Origin: Chitinophagales bacterium
GTDB taxonomy: Bacteria > Bacteroidota > Bacteroidia > Chitinophagales > Chitinophagaceae
Direction: 5' to 3'
Length of the DNA: 64,000 nucleotides
NCBI GenBank assembly: GCA_026936105.1
Contig: JAIXKI010000024.1
Span: 1-64,000 of the forward strand
In this document: piece by piece, positions 16,813 through 24,598 of the stretch
Position numbering within the stretch: the stretch's first letter is position 1
Layout of the letters: each line of letters begins with the position of its first letter
Made by a program: the position numbers and the translations under genes
The notes under the pieces: generated by a model
What the model saw: the letters and a program-made list of their open reading frames with translations, nothing else
Told to the model about the DNA's origin: nothing
Databases searched by the model: none

Positions 16813-16899
16813 GCGTACTATCCCCGCCCGAATGAGCTCAGTCAGGCGGGCATGCCCGAACGAACCATTCGGTACGGGCGGGCATTGTACTACGAGGCC
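16813..16899 (-). pseudogene. 5' fragment of tRNA-Arg(CCG) with D-loop insertion
   Basis: On the reverse strand the acceptor 5' strand and D-stem (GGCCTCGTAGTACAAT, 16884-16899) match the intact tRNA. Then 60 bp of GC-rich palindrome intervene, then GGATAGTACGC (16813-16823) resumes the D-arm. Homology ends after that. The anticodon and T arms are absent. The fragment lies upstream of the intact tRNA in transcription direction. Confidence 0.82.
16824..16883. repeat. 60-bp double palindrome inserted in a tRNA D-loop
   Basis: Two hairpins stand in tandem: one bounded by CCGCCCGA and TCAGGCGGG, the other by GCCCGAACG and GTACGGGC around ACCATTCGGT. Deleting positions 16824-16883 regenerates the exact D-arm sequence of the intact tRNA. 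The second hairpin is nearly the same as the one at 16372-16401. Confidence 0.8.
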
Positions 16900-16926
16900 T
16901 GAATTCTCTAACAATTAAAGAAAAGG

Positions 16927-17505
16927 TTATTTTATCAGCCCATGGGCATTGGTGGCAAAGATCTTAACGGCAATAGCCAGCAAAATTACTCCAAAAAATT
17001 TCCGCACAGCGATCAGGCCGGCAGAGCCGAGTAATTTAGCAATAGCGCTTAATGATTTCAAAACAACGAAAATGATGATCAGGTTGATCAGGATGGCAAT
17101 GAGAATGGTGGTCTCTCCGTAATTTGCTTTCAATGACATTATAGTGGTCAATGTTCCGGATCCGGCGATCAAAGGAAATGCGATGGGCACGACAGTGGCT
17201 GCTTTTACATCTTTTTCACTTTTAAAAAACTCGAGCCCCAGCACCATTTCAAGACCAAGAATAAAGATCACAATGGAACCTCCCACTGCAAAAGACCGGA
17301 CATCCAGCCCCAACAGCCTAAGGAAAGCTTCCCCGCCAAAAAGAAACAATATCATCAGGGCCCCTGAAATTATAGTAGCCCTTGCTTCACGAATACCACC
17401 GATCTTTTGCTTCAGTGAAATAAGAATCGGCACAGAACCGATGATATCAATAACAGCAAAAAGTGTGAAAGTGACTGTAATGAGTTCACTGAGGTCTAAA
17501 TTCAT
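16927..17505 (-). CDS. MarC family integral membrane protein
   Basis: A 192-residue protein with six hydrophobic segments, the usual MarC/YchE length. The N-terminus (LITVTFTLFAVIDIIGSVPI) and the segment AFPLIAGSGTLTTIM match the conserved NPxG and P-x-GPG-like regions of the family. Members sit in the inner membrane; their transport role is not settled, and the old link to multiple antibiotic resistance is not well supported. A TACCTTTG box (17522-17529, reverse strand) lies 16 bases before the start and fits a Bacteroidota -7 element. It is not in an operon with the tRNA mosaic downstream. Confidence 0.9.
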   Translation of the reverse strand: MNLDLSELITVTFTLFAVIDIIGSVPILISLKQKIGGIREARATIISGALMILFLFGGEAFLRLLGLDVRSFAVGGSIVIFILGLEMVLGLEFFKSEKDVKAATVVPIAFPLIAGSGTLTTIMSLKANYGETTILIAILINLIIIFVVLKSLSAIAKLLGSAGLIAVRKFFGVILLAIAVKIFATNAHGLIK

Positions 17506-17521
17506 AAGGCCTGTTTTGGCG

Positions 17522-17529
17522 CAAAGGTA
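17522..17529 (-). promoter_or_regulatory. TAnnTTTG promoter box for the marC-like gene
   Basis: The reverse strand reads TACCTTTG, followed by GC and the ATG 16 bases further on. It matches the -7 consensus known for Bacteroidota primary sigma. No clear TTG at -33 is seen. Confidence 0.45.
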
Positions 17530-17570
17530 ACAGCCGCTTTCATACCACCTTCAGCATAATAAGAATTTCT

Positions 17571-19517
17571 CTACAAACTGAAGCTTACACCGGTGGTGAA
17601 GTTGAACCTCTTCGTGTTGTAGCCCGGAAAATCAAAATATTTTGTATTGGTAATGTTTTTAAGGTCCAGAAAAATTTTGAAGTTCCTGTTCAACCTGTAT
17701 TCACCGAAAACCGATACGATAGTATAACTTTTTAACTTCTCAGGCGGCCCGCCGTAGATGAACTCTTCCCTTTCTCCTGAAGCATGTATTTGCGCACTGA
17801 TCAGAAGATCACCGGTCGCTTTATAAATCACATTCAGGTTAAATGCATTTTTAGGGATACGGTAAAGATTGTAATACGAACTGTCTTTGCCTGTGGATAC
17901 TCCGGTTCCGTCATAAACAGAAGTGATCTTTCCATTGGTATAAGTGTAGTTTGCACTCAGTTCCCAGCGGGATATTTTATATGTGATCTCAGCTTCTGCC
18001 CCATAATCTTTCTGATCTCCCGCATTTACATAAAGGCTTTTGAATGTTGATGGGTCATAAGTGTACAGGATCGTATTCTTTGAGTCGTGATAAAATCCGG
18101 TAACTCTTGCATGGAACGAAGATGATGAAAATATTTCTGCGCCGGCTTCCGTAATGATGCCTTTTTCAGGTAGCAGATCTTTATTGCCTGCCGTAGGATC
18201 GAATAGCTGGTAAAGGGTAGGAGTCTTATAAGCAGAATATAAATTCGCAAAGAGCTTAACGTTGTTTTTCATCATCAGGAATGGATTCACGGTAAAAGTG
18301 AAATTATTCCCGTAAACCGAGTGGTGGTTCCACCTGCTTCCCAGTTCAAGATTCAATCCTTTTTTGTTTTTATAAACCGCAGATGCATAAGGACTGAACT
18401 GACTAATCATTTTATTCAAAGCCGGAGGGTTATAAGGCCCGAAAGGACCGGTGGAAAAGTAATGCTGAAGAGTGTTATTCATACGGAAATCAACTCCTGT
18501 AAGAAGCTCCCATTTGCCCCAAAGCCAATTGCTGTACCATTCCGCAAAGTGGGTTCTTCCTATGTAAACCGCCCTGGAGAAATCATTGAAAGGATTGCTG
18601 CGATAAGAAGAGTCGTCAAGATAAACCCTGCCGACATAATTAAAAAAATAATTGACATGCATGGTTCCTTTATCATGCCGGTATTGAAGACCTGCGCCGG
18701 ACCGTGCGTCATTATTGGTGACGGTAAAGTCTTTATCATCTGTAAAGGCGCCGGCATCAATATCTGCCTTGTAGTGGCTGAAGGCCCCGAATACTTTTAG
18801 TTTCATTTTTTTATTGAGTATCCATTCAACACTCCCATTCACCACATGCTTATCTATTCCGTCATTGTCAAAATCCTGTTTGCCCGTGGAGTCGTATGCG
18901 GAAGAGAACCCGGTTGAACTGAGATGCGAATAATTCATCAGGTAGTTCATTTTTTTATTTCTGCCACCGAGTCCCGCATATTGTTTAAAAGTGTTGTAGC
19001 TGCCCGCAGTAAAGTTGGCATTGAAGACGGTCTTTTCTGTCCCGGGCCTTTTTGTAATGATGTTCACTACTCCGCTTACTGCATCAGAACCATAAAGGGT
19101 GGATTGCCCTCCTTTTAATATTTCGATCCGTTCTATCTGGTCAATATCAAAAAAGTTCAGGTCAAAATAATTGTTGTTGGCCGAAGGATCGTATAAAGGC
19201 ATGCCATCTATCAATATCAGAGTGTTGCCTGCCGATCCGCCTCTGATATTTATTGTCAGGTTAGTGCCGGGTGCATTGTCTGCGCCGGGGATGGTGACGC
19301 CGGCAACCGAGTTAAGCAATTCGCCCAAAGTTCTTCCTTTGTTTTGCTCCAGTTGTTGTGCGTTGATGATGGTGACTACCTTTCCTGTTTCACTTTGTTT
19401 CTGCGGATACTTGTTGGCAGTGATGACCACTTCATCCAGGGTTTTGGTGGTGTCCTCTTGTGCGGACAGCTGACTGCTGATAAAAACAGCAGCCACAATA
19501 AAAAATCTTTTTTTCAT
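17571..19517 (-). CDS. btuB: TonB-dependent receptor, probable cobalamin (BtuB-like)
   Basis: A 648-residue outer-membrane transporter. It has a signal peptide (FFIVAAVFISSQLSAQ), a TonB box-like TLDEVVITA just after cleavage, a plug domain (residues about 35-150 with INIRGGSAGNTLILIDGMPL and IERIEILKGGQSTLYGSDA) and a beta-barrel ending in VSFSL with terminal Leu. It should carry vitamin B12 or a related corrinoid across the outer membrane with TonB energy. The substrate call rests mainly on the cobalamin riboswitch in its leader, about 128 bases upstream of the start. The length is close to that of BtuB. No carboxypeptidase-like N-domain is present. Confidence 0.87.
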   Translation of the reverse strand: MKKRFFIVAAVFISSQLSAQEDTTKTLDEVVITANKYPQKQSETGKVVTIINAQQLEQNKGRTLGELLNSVAGVTIPGADNAPGTNLTINIRGGSAGNTLILIDGMPLYDPSANNNYFDLNFFDIDQIERIEILKGGQSTLYGSDAVSGVVNIITKRPGTEKTVFNANFTAGSYNTFKQYAGLGGRNKKMNYLMNYSHLSSTGFSSAYDSTGKQDFDNDGIDKHVVNGSVEWILNKKMKLKVFGAFSHYKADIDAGAFTDDKDFTVTNNDARSGAGLQYRHDKGTMHVNYFFNYVGRVYLDDSSYRSNPFNDFSRAVYIGRTHFAEWYSNWLWGKWELLTGVDFRMNNTLQHYFSTGPFGPYNPPALNKMISQFSPYASAVYKNKKGLNLELGSRWNHHSVYGNNFTFTVNPFLMMKNNVKLFANLYSAYKTPTLYQLFDPTAGNKDLLPEKGIITEAGAEIFSSSSFHARVTGFYHDSKNTILYTYDPSTFKSLYVNAGDQKDYGAEAEITYKISRWELSANYTYTNGKITSVYDGTGVSTGKDSSYYNLYRIPKNAFNLNVIYKATGDLLISAQIHASGEREEFIYGGPPEKLKSYTIVSVFGEYRLNRNFKIFLDLKNITNTKYFDFPGYNTKRFNFTTGVSFSL

Positions 19518-19644
19518 TTCTGAAAAGTTTTTTTGTGACTGCTTTCAGGAAAATAAATGATGAATATAATTGCCCTCCGGCTTTTACATTATCGCTTTTC
19601 ACCCGAAAGCCGCCCCGGTTTTTTAAATCGGGGCAAATATGGTT

Positions 19645-19860
19645 TACCGATCTGGCAGGTCTTCTGGCTTACAATCCTCTCTCAGTTTCCTTCCCATCTG
19701 CTGTTGAGTCAGCGGACAGTGGTTTACAGCCTGAGAGATATTCCAGGACTCCTTTCGGAAATCCGGGATAATTGTTTACAGCTACGGGGATAGCGCCGGA
19801 ATTGCACCGGACTTCCCTTTTCATCCCTTTTATCAGGGAACCAGAGCGGAGCAAAAGTAG
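19645..19860 (-). promoter_or_regulatory. cobalamin riboswitch
   Basis: Conserved blocks of the adenosylcobalamin aptamer read in order on the reverse strand. A GGGAA.TCCGGTGCAATTCCGG segment lies near 19795-19820, then CCCCGTAGCTGTAAAC near 19774-19790. The B12 box AGCCAGAAGACCTGCC lies at 19654-19669. It lies in the leader of the BtuB-like gene at 17571-19517 and downstream of the end of the other TonB receptor gene. Binding of B12 should lower expression of the receptor. Confidence 0.92.
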
Positions 19861-19902
19861 GAGAAATGATCTTTCCAAAAAATCATTTTGTTCACACAGG
19901 TG

Positions 19903-21966
19903 TCATAAAATTTTGATGGAAGCTCCTATATAATAGTTTATTCCCGGAGCCACATTGTAATAGCGTCCGGCTGCCGCATTCACATCATTACCCAAACTAT
20001 AAGTTACATTGAAAGCATTCTCAACACCGCCGAATATATCCAGCGTGTTCTTTGAAGTGAAAGTTTTTTTCCATCCTATTCTTGCACCTAAAAGATTATA
20101 AGGTATGGCAAAAGCAGTATTTGCATCGTTTAATGGGATGGGATCGCTGTAGAAATAGGTTAGATCAGCATAGAATCCTTTTTTCATGGAGACATCTGCT
20201 CCCGCAGCTACTGTGTTGGGCGCTACGCTCGGAATCCTATTTCCTGAATAATCATTGGTGATCTGCTTGAAATTACGGTACCTGAAATTGTAAAGCGTAT
20301 AGCTGATCCAGAGCTTTGCGTAGTTGATCGTAGCGTTGGGGTCTTTAAAAAACTGATAGCTGGCCTGTGACTCCAGCCCTTTCTGACGGGTGGATCCGGC
20401 ATTGATAAAATAATCCCCGCCGCTTAAATCCCTGCGCTGTGTGATCGCATTTTTTAGTTCATAATAAAAGGCATTCACTTCAATATACAAGCGCTGCCTC
20501 AGCCAGCTGCTTTTAAACCCTGCTTCATAGTTTACTCCATGTTCTGCATTCAGGTTGGTGCTGATGACTGCAGTGGATGGAAGCACTTCTGCAGTGGTAG
20601 GGGGAGAAAATCCTTTTGAAATGCTTCCGTATAACCAGAAATTGGAGAATAATTTTTTTGAGACCGCTAATCGTGGAGCTAATTCATTTCTGTAGGTTCT
20701 CTCCTGCGGAGACAATGAAGGATCGGATAATCTCGTGATCCTGATATAAGATTCTGTGCTGCCGACACCTGCAGTGATGTTCCAGTCATTCTTCAGTCGC
20801 AGGTCCGCCTGTGCAAATAAAGAAATGATACTGTTCCTGACATTGTCATCGGTCTGTATGGTGTCCGGAAGGCCATGTACAATTCCAAAATCTTTGGTGT
20901 TAAAATATCCCTGTTGTGTTTCTGCTCCGAAAACGATCCTTAGAAAATCATTTTGTGTTTTCGGATCCCAGTGAAAGATGGTTCTTGCGCCATAATGAGG
21001 TTCACGCCTTCTCTCATAGTTTCTGAAAGTAGGATTGGTGATGCGGGAAATGGCTCCGTATAAAATAGTTGTGTTTTCCATCCGGTTGCCGAATTGATAA
21101 TTATTGCTGATGCCGAGCAATCCTGTCTTTTGATACATGGCGGCTTTGGCATCATCAGCGCTTGGGAATATCCCGGCCTTAGGCCTTGCCTGCCTGGGAT
21201 TGGCATCATATTCAGCTTTGGTCAAAGCTCCCGGAGTCTGATAATATAGATCTCCGTAAAGGAAATTTATATTGACCTGGTCTTTTGGACTTGCTTTAAC
21301 CTGAAACTGCCAGGTAAATACATCACGGCGCATGGCAGTGTGGTCCCTGTACCCGTTGGAAATCTGATGAGAAAAATTGATCACATTCCGGATATTGTCA
21401 TTGCCTCCGTTCCACTGTGCATCAATATTGTTTGTCCCGAAGCTTCCGTATAAATAGCGCAGGTCTATTTCTTTTTTCCGGAAAGGAGGAATGCTGTTGA
21501 TCAGAATGGCCCCGCCTGTTCCCGCACCATAAAGGCTTCCTGCCGGCCCTTTTATCACTTCAATTGAATTGAAATTGTAATAACTCAGTTGATTCAGATA
21601 TGTGTTGCCTCCCGGGTCGGTGAAAGGTATCCCGTTCCAATACACTTTTACATTGCGAACACCAAACGGAGAACGTACGGTGCTGCCACGGATGTTCATG
21701 CGGTAGCTTCCGGGAGAGCGTTCTTCCATTCTCACACCCGGGGTGTTGTTCATGGCCGGAAGAATGCTCATATCATTGGACCGTTCCAGGTCATGGTGGC
21801 TGATGTAATTTACTGCGGTTGCGATCTGCCTCAACTGTTTGTTTTGCTCATAAGCTTTCAATACCACTTCTCCCATTATTTTGACCGAATCGGAAGAAGC
21901 TTCCTGGGAATGGACAGAAGAAAAAATGAGACTAAGAAAAACAAGGAGAGATAGATTTTTTATCAT
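19903..21966 (-). CDS. TonB-dependent receptor, siderophore/FecA-like
   Basis: A 687-residue outer-membrane receptor with a clear signal peptide (LSLLVFLSLIFSSVHSQ). The plug domain includes MNNTPGVRMEERSPGSYRMN, a VYWNGIPFTDPGG loop and IEVIKGPAGSLYGAGTGGA. A 22-strand barrel follows, ending in SIKIL. The pattern is that of ferric-siderophore or iron-citrate receptors, but substrate cannot be fixed. It ends 43 bases before the cobalamin riboswitch, so the switch controls the next gene and not this one. It is divergent from the amino-acid permease, with only 58 bases between the starts. Confidence 0.85.
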   Translation of the reverse strand: MIKNLSLLVFLSLIFSSVHSQEASSDSVKIMGEVVLKAYEQNKQLRQIATAVNYISHHDLERSNDMSILPAMNNTPGVRMEERSPGSYRMNIRGSTVRSPFGVRNVKVYWNGIPFTDPGGNTYLNQLSYYNFNSIEVIKGPAGSLYGAGTGGAILINSIPPFRKKEIDLRYLYGSFGTNNIDAQWNGGNDNIRNVINFSHQISNGYRDHTAMRRDVFTWQFQVKASPKDQVNINFLYGDLYYQTPGALTKAEYDANPRQARPKAGIFPSADDAKAAMYQKTGLLGISNNYQFGNRMENTTILYGAISRITNPTFRNYERRREPHYGARTIFHWDPKTQNDFLRIVFGAETQQGYFNTKDFGIVHGLPDTIQTDDNVRNSIISLFAQADLRLKNDWNITAGVGSTESYIRITRLSDPSLSPQERTYRNELAPRLAVSKKLFSNFWLYGSISKGFSPPTTAEVLPSTAVISTNLNAEHGVNYEAGFKSSWLRQRLYIEVNAFYYELKNAITQRRDLSGGDYFINAGSTRQKGLESQASYQFFKDPNATINYAKLWISYTLYNFRYRNFKQITNDYSGNRIPSVAPNTVAAGADVSMKKGFYADLTYFYSDPIPLNDANTAFAIPYNLLGARIGWKKTFTSKNTLDIFGGVENAFNVTYSLGNDVNAAAGRYYNVAPGINYYIGASIKIL

Positions 21967-22024
21967 GGAATTGGTTTTAAATTCTTCCAGGCTAAGGTAG
22001 ATCGTTTTTCCCTATCTTCAATTC

Positions 22025-23359
22025 ATGATTCCGAAAAACAAGCTGGGGCTTTTTTCTTTGACGATGATCGTAATCGGCCTGGTGATCGGGATGGGTATTT
22101 TCAGGACTTCCAAAGATGCGGCACAGGCTGCCTTGACTCCTTCCATATTTTTTCTGGCCTGGATTTTCGGAGGCGTGGTTGCTTTTTGCGGGGCATTGAC
22201 GTATGCAGAGATCGGCAGCCGCTATCCGGTAACCGGCGGATATTATAAAATATTTTCTTATGCCTATCATCCTTCCATCGCATTTGCCATCAACTGCATC
22301 ATCCTGATCTCTAATGCAGCTTCTCTTTCCGGGGTGGCTTTGATCGGAAGCGAGTATATCACCCCACTGATATTTAAAGACGGTGCAAGTGATTTTGCAA
22401 AAGCTTTGGTGGCCATGTCTGCCATTGTACTTTTTTATGGTGTAAACCTGAAAGGGCTGAGGATGAGCTCTCAGACACAGAACATCCTGATGCTGGTCAA
22501 GATCGGAATGATATTGATCCTGATCTCTTCCCTTTTTTTTCCTCAGCTTTACAATAATGGACCACAACCGGCGGTGGATTTGAAAACAGTTGGGTTCGGC
22601 TCCATCCTTTTGTCATTTGCCATTGCTTTGAAAGCTACCTGTTTTACCTATGGCGGGTATCAGCAGACGATCAACTTCGGTGAAGAAATTGTAAATCCGC
22701 AAAAGAATATTCCGAGAGGAATTTTCATTGGCATACTCGTCATCGTGTCTTTGTATCTTGCAGTAAGTTATGCTTATTATAAAGTGATCGGCTTTAATGA
22801 GCTGAAAGAGACATCCGGTATAGCCGCCATCATTGTTGAGAAAATGTTTGGCCCCACTGCAAGCTCCATCACCTCTGTACTTTTATTCGTGGCTGTATTG
22901 GCCTATGTAAATGTGTTATTGCTGAGCAACCCGAGAGTGATGTATGCCATGAGTGAAGACGGAATACTTCCTGCCGCTTTCAAAAAGAAAGATGAAAAGA
23001 GAGATGTACTCACCGTAAGCCTTACAGTTTTTGCCGCAATCTGTGTGATCGTATTGTTCTTTGCCAAACAGTTTAATGAGATCTTAAGCTTCACCATTTT
23101 CCTGGATTCGATCGGCATGGCCACTTCTGCCGCCACAATTTTTATTTTGAGAAAACGCACCCGCCACCTGGATGGCACCGGTATTTACTCAATGAAATTA
23201 TATCCGCTGATGCCTTTGCTTTTTATTGCTACCTATATTTTTGTCGGCGTGATGATCGGTGTTGACAACTGGAGATATGCCGTCATCGGAACATCCGTTT
23301 TCCTGGTATTCCTTTTATTATATTTTATAACCCAAAAATTCAAAAAGCAAAAAACATAA
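22025..23359 (+). CDS. APC-family amino acid permease
   Basis: A 444-residue inner-membrane transporter with about 12 hydrophobic segments. The first helix has the conserved IGLVIGMGIFRTSKDAA pattern (the unwound GxGIF loop that binds the amino-acid backbone), and ALTYAEIGSRYPVTGGYY follows as expected. It probably imports or exchanges amino acids. The gene for a Cys/Met-type PLP enzyme starts 1 base after its stop, so the two form an operon, and the substrate may be a sulfur amino acid such as methionine or cystathionine. Confidence 0.88.
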   Translation: MIPKNKLGLFSLTMIVIGLVIGMGIFRTSKDAAQAALTPSIFFLAWIFGGVVAFCGALTYAEIGSRYPVTGGYYKIFSYAYHPSIAFAINCIILISNAASLSGVALIGSEYITPLIFKDGASDFAKALVAMSAIVLFYGVNLKGLRMSSQTQNILMLVKIGMILILISSLFFPQLYNNGPQPAVDLKTVGFGSILLSFAIALKATCFTYGGYQQTINFGEEIVNPQKNIPRGIFIGILVIVSLYLAVSYAYYKVIGFNELKETSGIAAIIVEKMFGPTASSITSVLLFVAVLAYVNVLLLSNPRVMYAMSEDGILPAAFKKKDEKRDVLTVSLTVFAAICVIVLFFAKQFNEILSFTIFLDSIGMATSAATIFILRKRTRHLDGTGIYSMKLYPLMPLLFIATYIFVGVMIGVDNWRYAVIGTSVFLVFLLLYFITQKFKKQKT

Positions 23360-23360
23360 A

Positions 23361-24524
23361 ATGGACACTTCATACATTTTAAATGAGCTGGGAGAAGACC
23401 GTGAACATTATTTCAATGCGGTTGCTCCTCCAATCATACAGACCAGCAATTTTGTTTTCAGAAAAGTGGATGACCTTACCAAAGCTTTTGAGGATGAAAT
23501 GGGCGGCTATTTATACAGCCGCGGCTTAAATCCCACCGTGGATATTCTGCGCAAAAAACTGGCCGCACTGGATGGCGCCGAAGATTGCCTGGTGTGGAAC
23601 AGCGGAGCGGCAGCAATTTTTGCAGGTGTTCTGACCAATGTAAAAGCAGGAGATCATATAGTATCGGTAAAAGCTCCTTATACCTGGGCACAGAAAATGT
23701 TTGACGTCATACTTCCACGCTTTGGCGTCACCACTACCTATATTGACGGTACAAAAATTGAAAACTGGGAGCGGGCCACACAAAACAATACGGCATTATA
23801 TTACCTGGAATCCCCCAACAGCTGGGATTTCGTTTTACAGGATCTCAGGGCTGTTGCTGCATTGGCAAAGAAGAGGAATATTGTGACGATGATTGATAAC
23901 AGCTATTGTACTCCACTTTACCAAAAGCCGATCGAAATGGGTATTGACCTGGCCATGCAAACAGCCACAAAATATATCGGCGGCCACAGTGATGTTCTGG
24001 GAGGAGTGTTGTGCGGATCGAAAGCGATGATAAGGAAATTATTTGAAAGCGAATACATGAATATCGGCAGCGGCGTATCTCCTTTCAATGCATGGCTGAT
24101 GATACGCGGATTGAGAACTTTATCGGCGAGGCTGGATCGCATCAGCAATACCACAAGAGAAGTTTTGAAATTTTTAAAGAGTCATCCTAAGATTGAAGGA
24201 GTGATTTTTCCACTCGACGAGACTTTTCCTCAGTATGAACTGGCAAAAAGCCAGATGAGCGGAGCCTGCGGCCTGATGACCATTATCATAAAAACACAAA
24301 AGAGGGAATCCATTGTAAAATTCTGCGAATCATTGAAACATATCATGATGGCAGTAAGCTGGGGCGGACATGAAAGCCTTGCTATTCCCAAATGCGGCGG
24401 TGTTGCACCCAAAGATTTTGACCCGGAAAACAAGGAACACCGGTATGTAAGAATGTACTTTGGAATGGAAGATCCGCAATATCTTATCTCTGACCTGGAG
24501 CAGGCTTTATCCTTTGTTGAGTAA
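23361..24524 (+). CDS. Cys/Met metabolism PLP-dependent enzyme
   Basis: A fold-type I PLP enzyme of 387 residues. The motif YSRGLNPT (52-59) binds cofactor phosphate from the neighbouring subunit. Asp179 (TMIDNSYCTP) should hold the pyridine nitrogen and Lys204 (TATKYIGGHSD) forms the Schiff base. Family members are cystathionine gamma-synthase, beta-lyase or gamma-lyase and methionine gamma-lyase. The sequence does not decide between them from memory. Its coupling to an amino-acid permease favours catabolism of an imported sulfur amino acid. Confidence 0.87.
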   Translation: MDTSYILNELGEDREHYFNAVAPPIIQTSNFVFRKVDDLTKAFEDEMGGYLYSRGLNPTVDILRKKLAALDGAEDCLVWNSGAAAIFAGVLTNVKAGDHIVSVKAPYTWAQKMFDVILPRFGVTTTYIDGTKIENWERATQNNTALYYLESPNSWDFVLQDLRAVAALAKKRNIVTMIDNSYCTPLYQKPIEMGIDLAMQTATKYIGGHSDVLGGVLCGSKAMIRKLFESEYMNIGSGVSPFNAWLMIRGLRTLSARLDRISNTTREVLKFLKSHPKIEGVIFPLDETFPQYELAKSQMSGACGLMTIIIKTQKRESIVKFCESLKHIMMAVSWGGHESLAIPKCGGVAPKDFDPENKEHRYVRMYFGMEDPQYLISDLEQALSFVE

Positions 24525-24584
24525 AAGAAATTGTAAATCCTGACCGACCATCAAAAACCGGGGTGGGCAGCGCTTTTATTCACC

Positions 24585-24592
24585 TAATTTTG
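24585..24592 (+). promoter_or_regulatory. TAnnTTTG box before tolC-like gene
   Basis: TAATTTTG stands 6 bases before the chosen ATG at 24599. It fits the Bacteroidota -7 box and would imply an almost leaderless transcript. If correct, it also supports the ATG at 24599 over the start at 24563. Confidence 0.35.
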
Positions 24593-24598
24593 CTGCCT

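Noticed and set aside
16736-16918. Forward ORF across the intact tRNA and its 5' fragment
   Set aside because: It overlaps tRNA genes and palindromes; no protein-like features.
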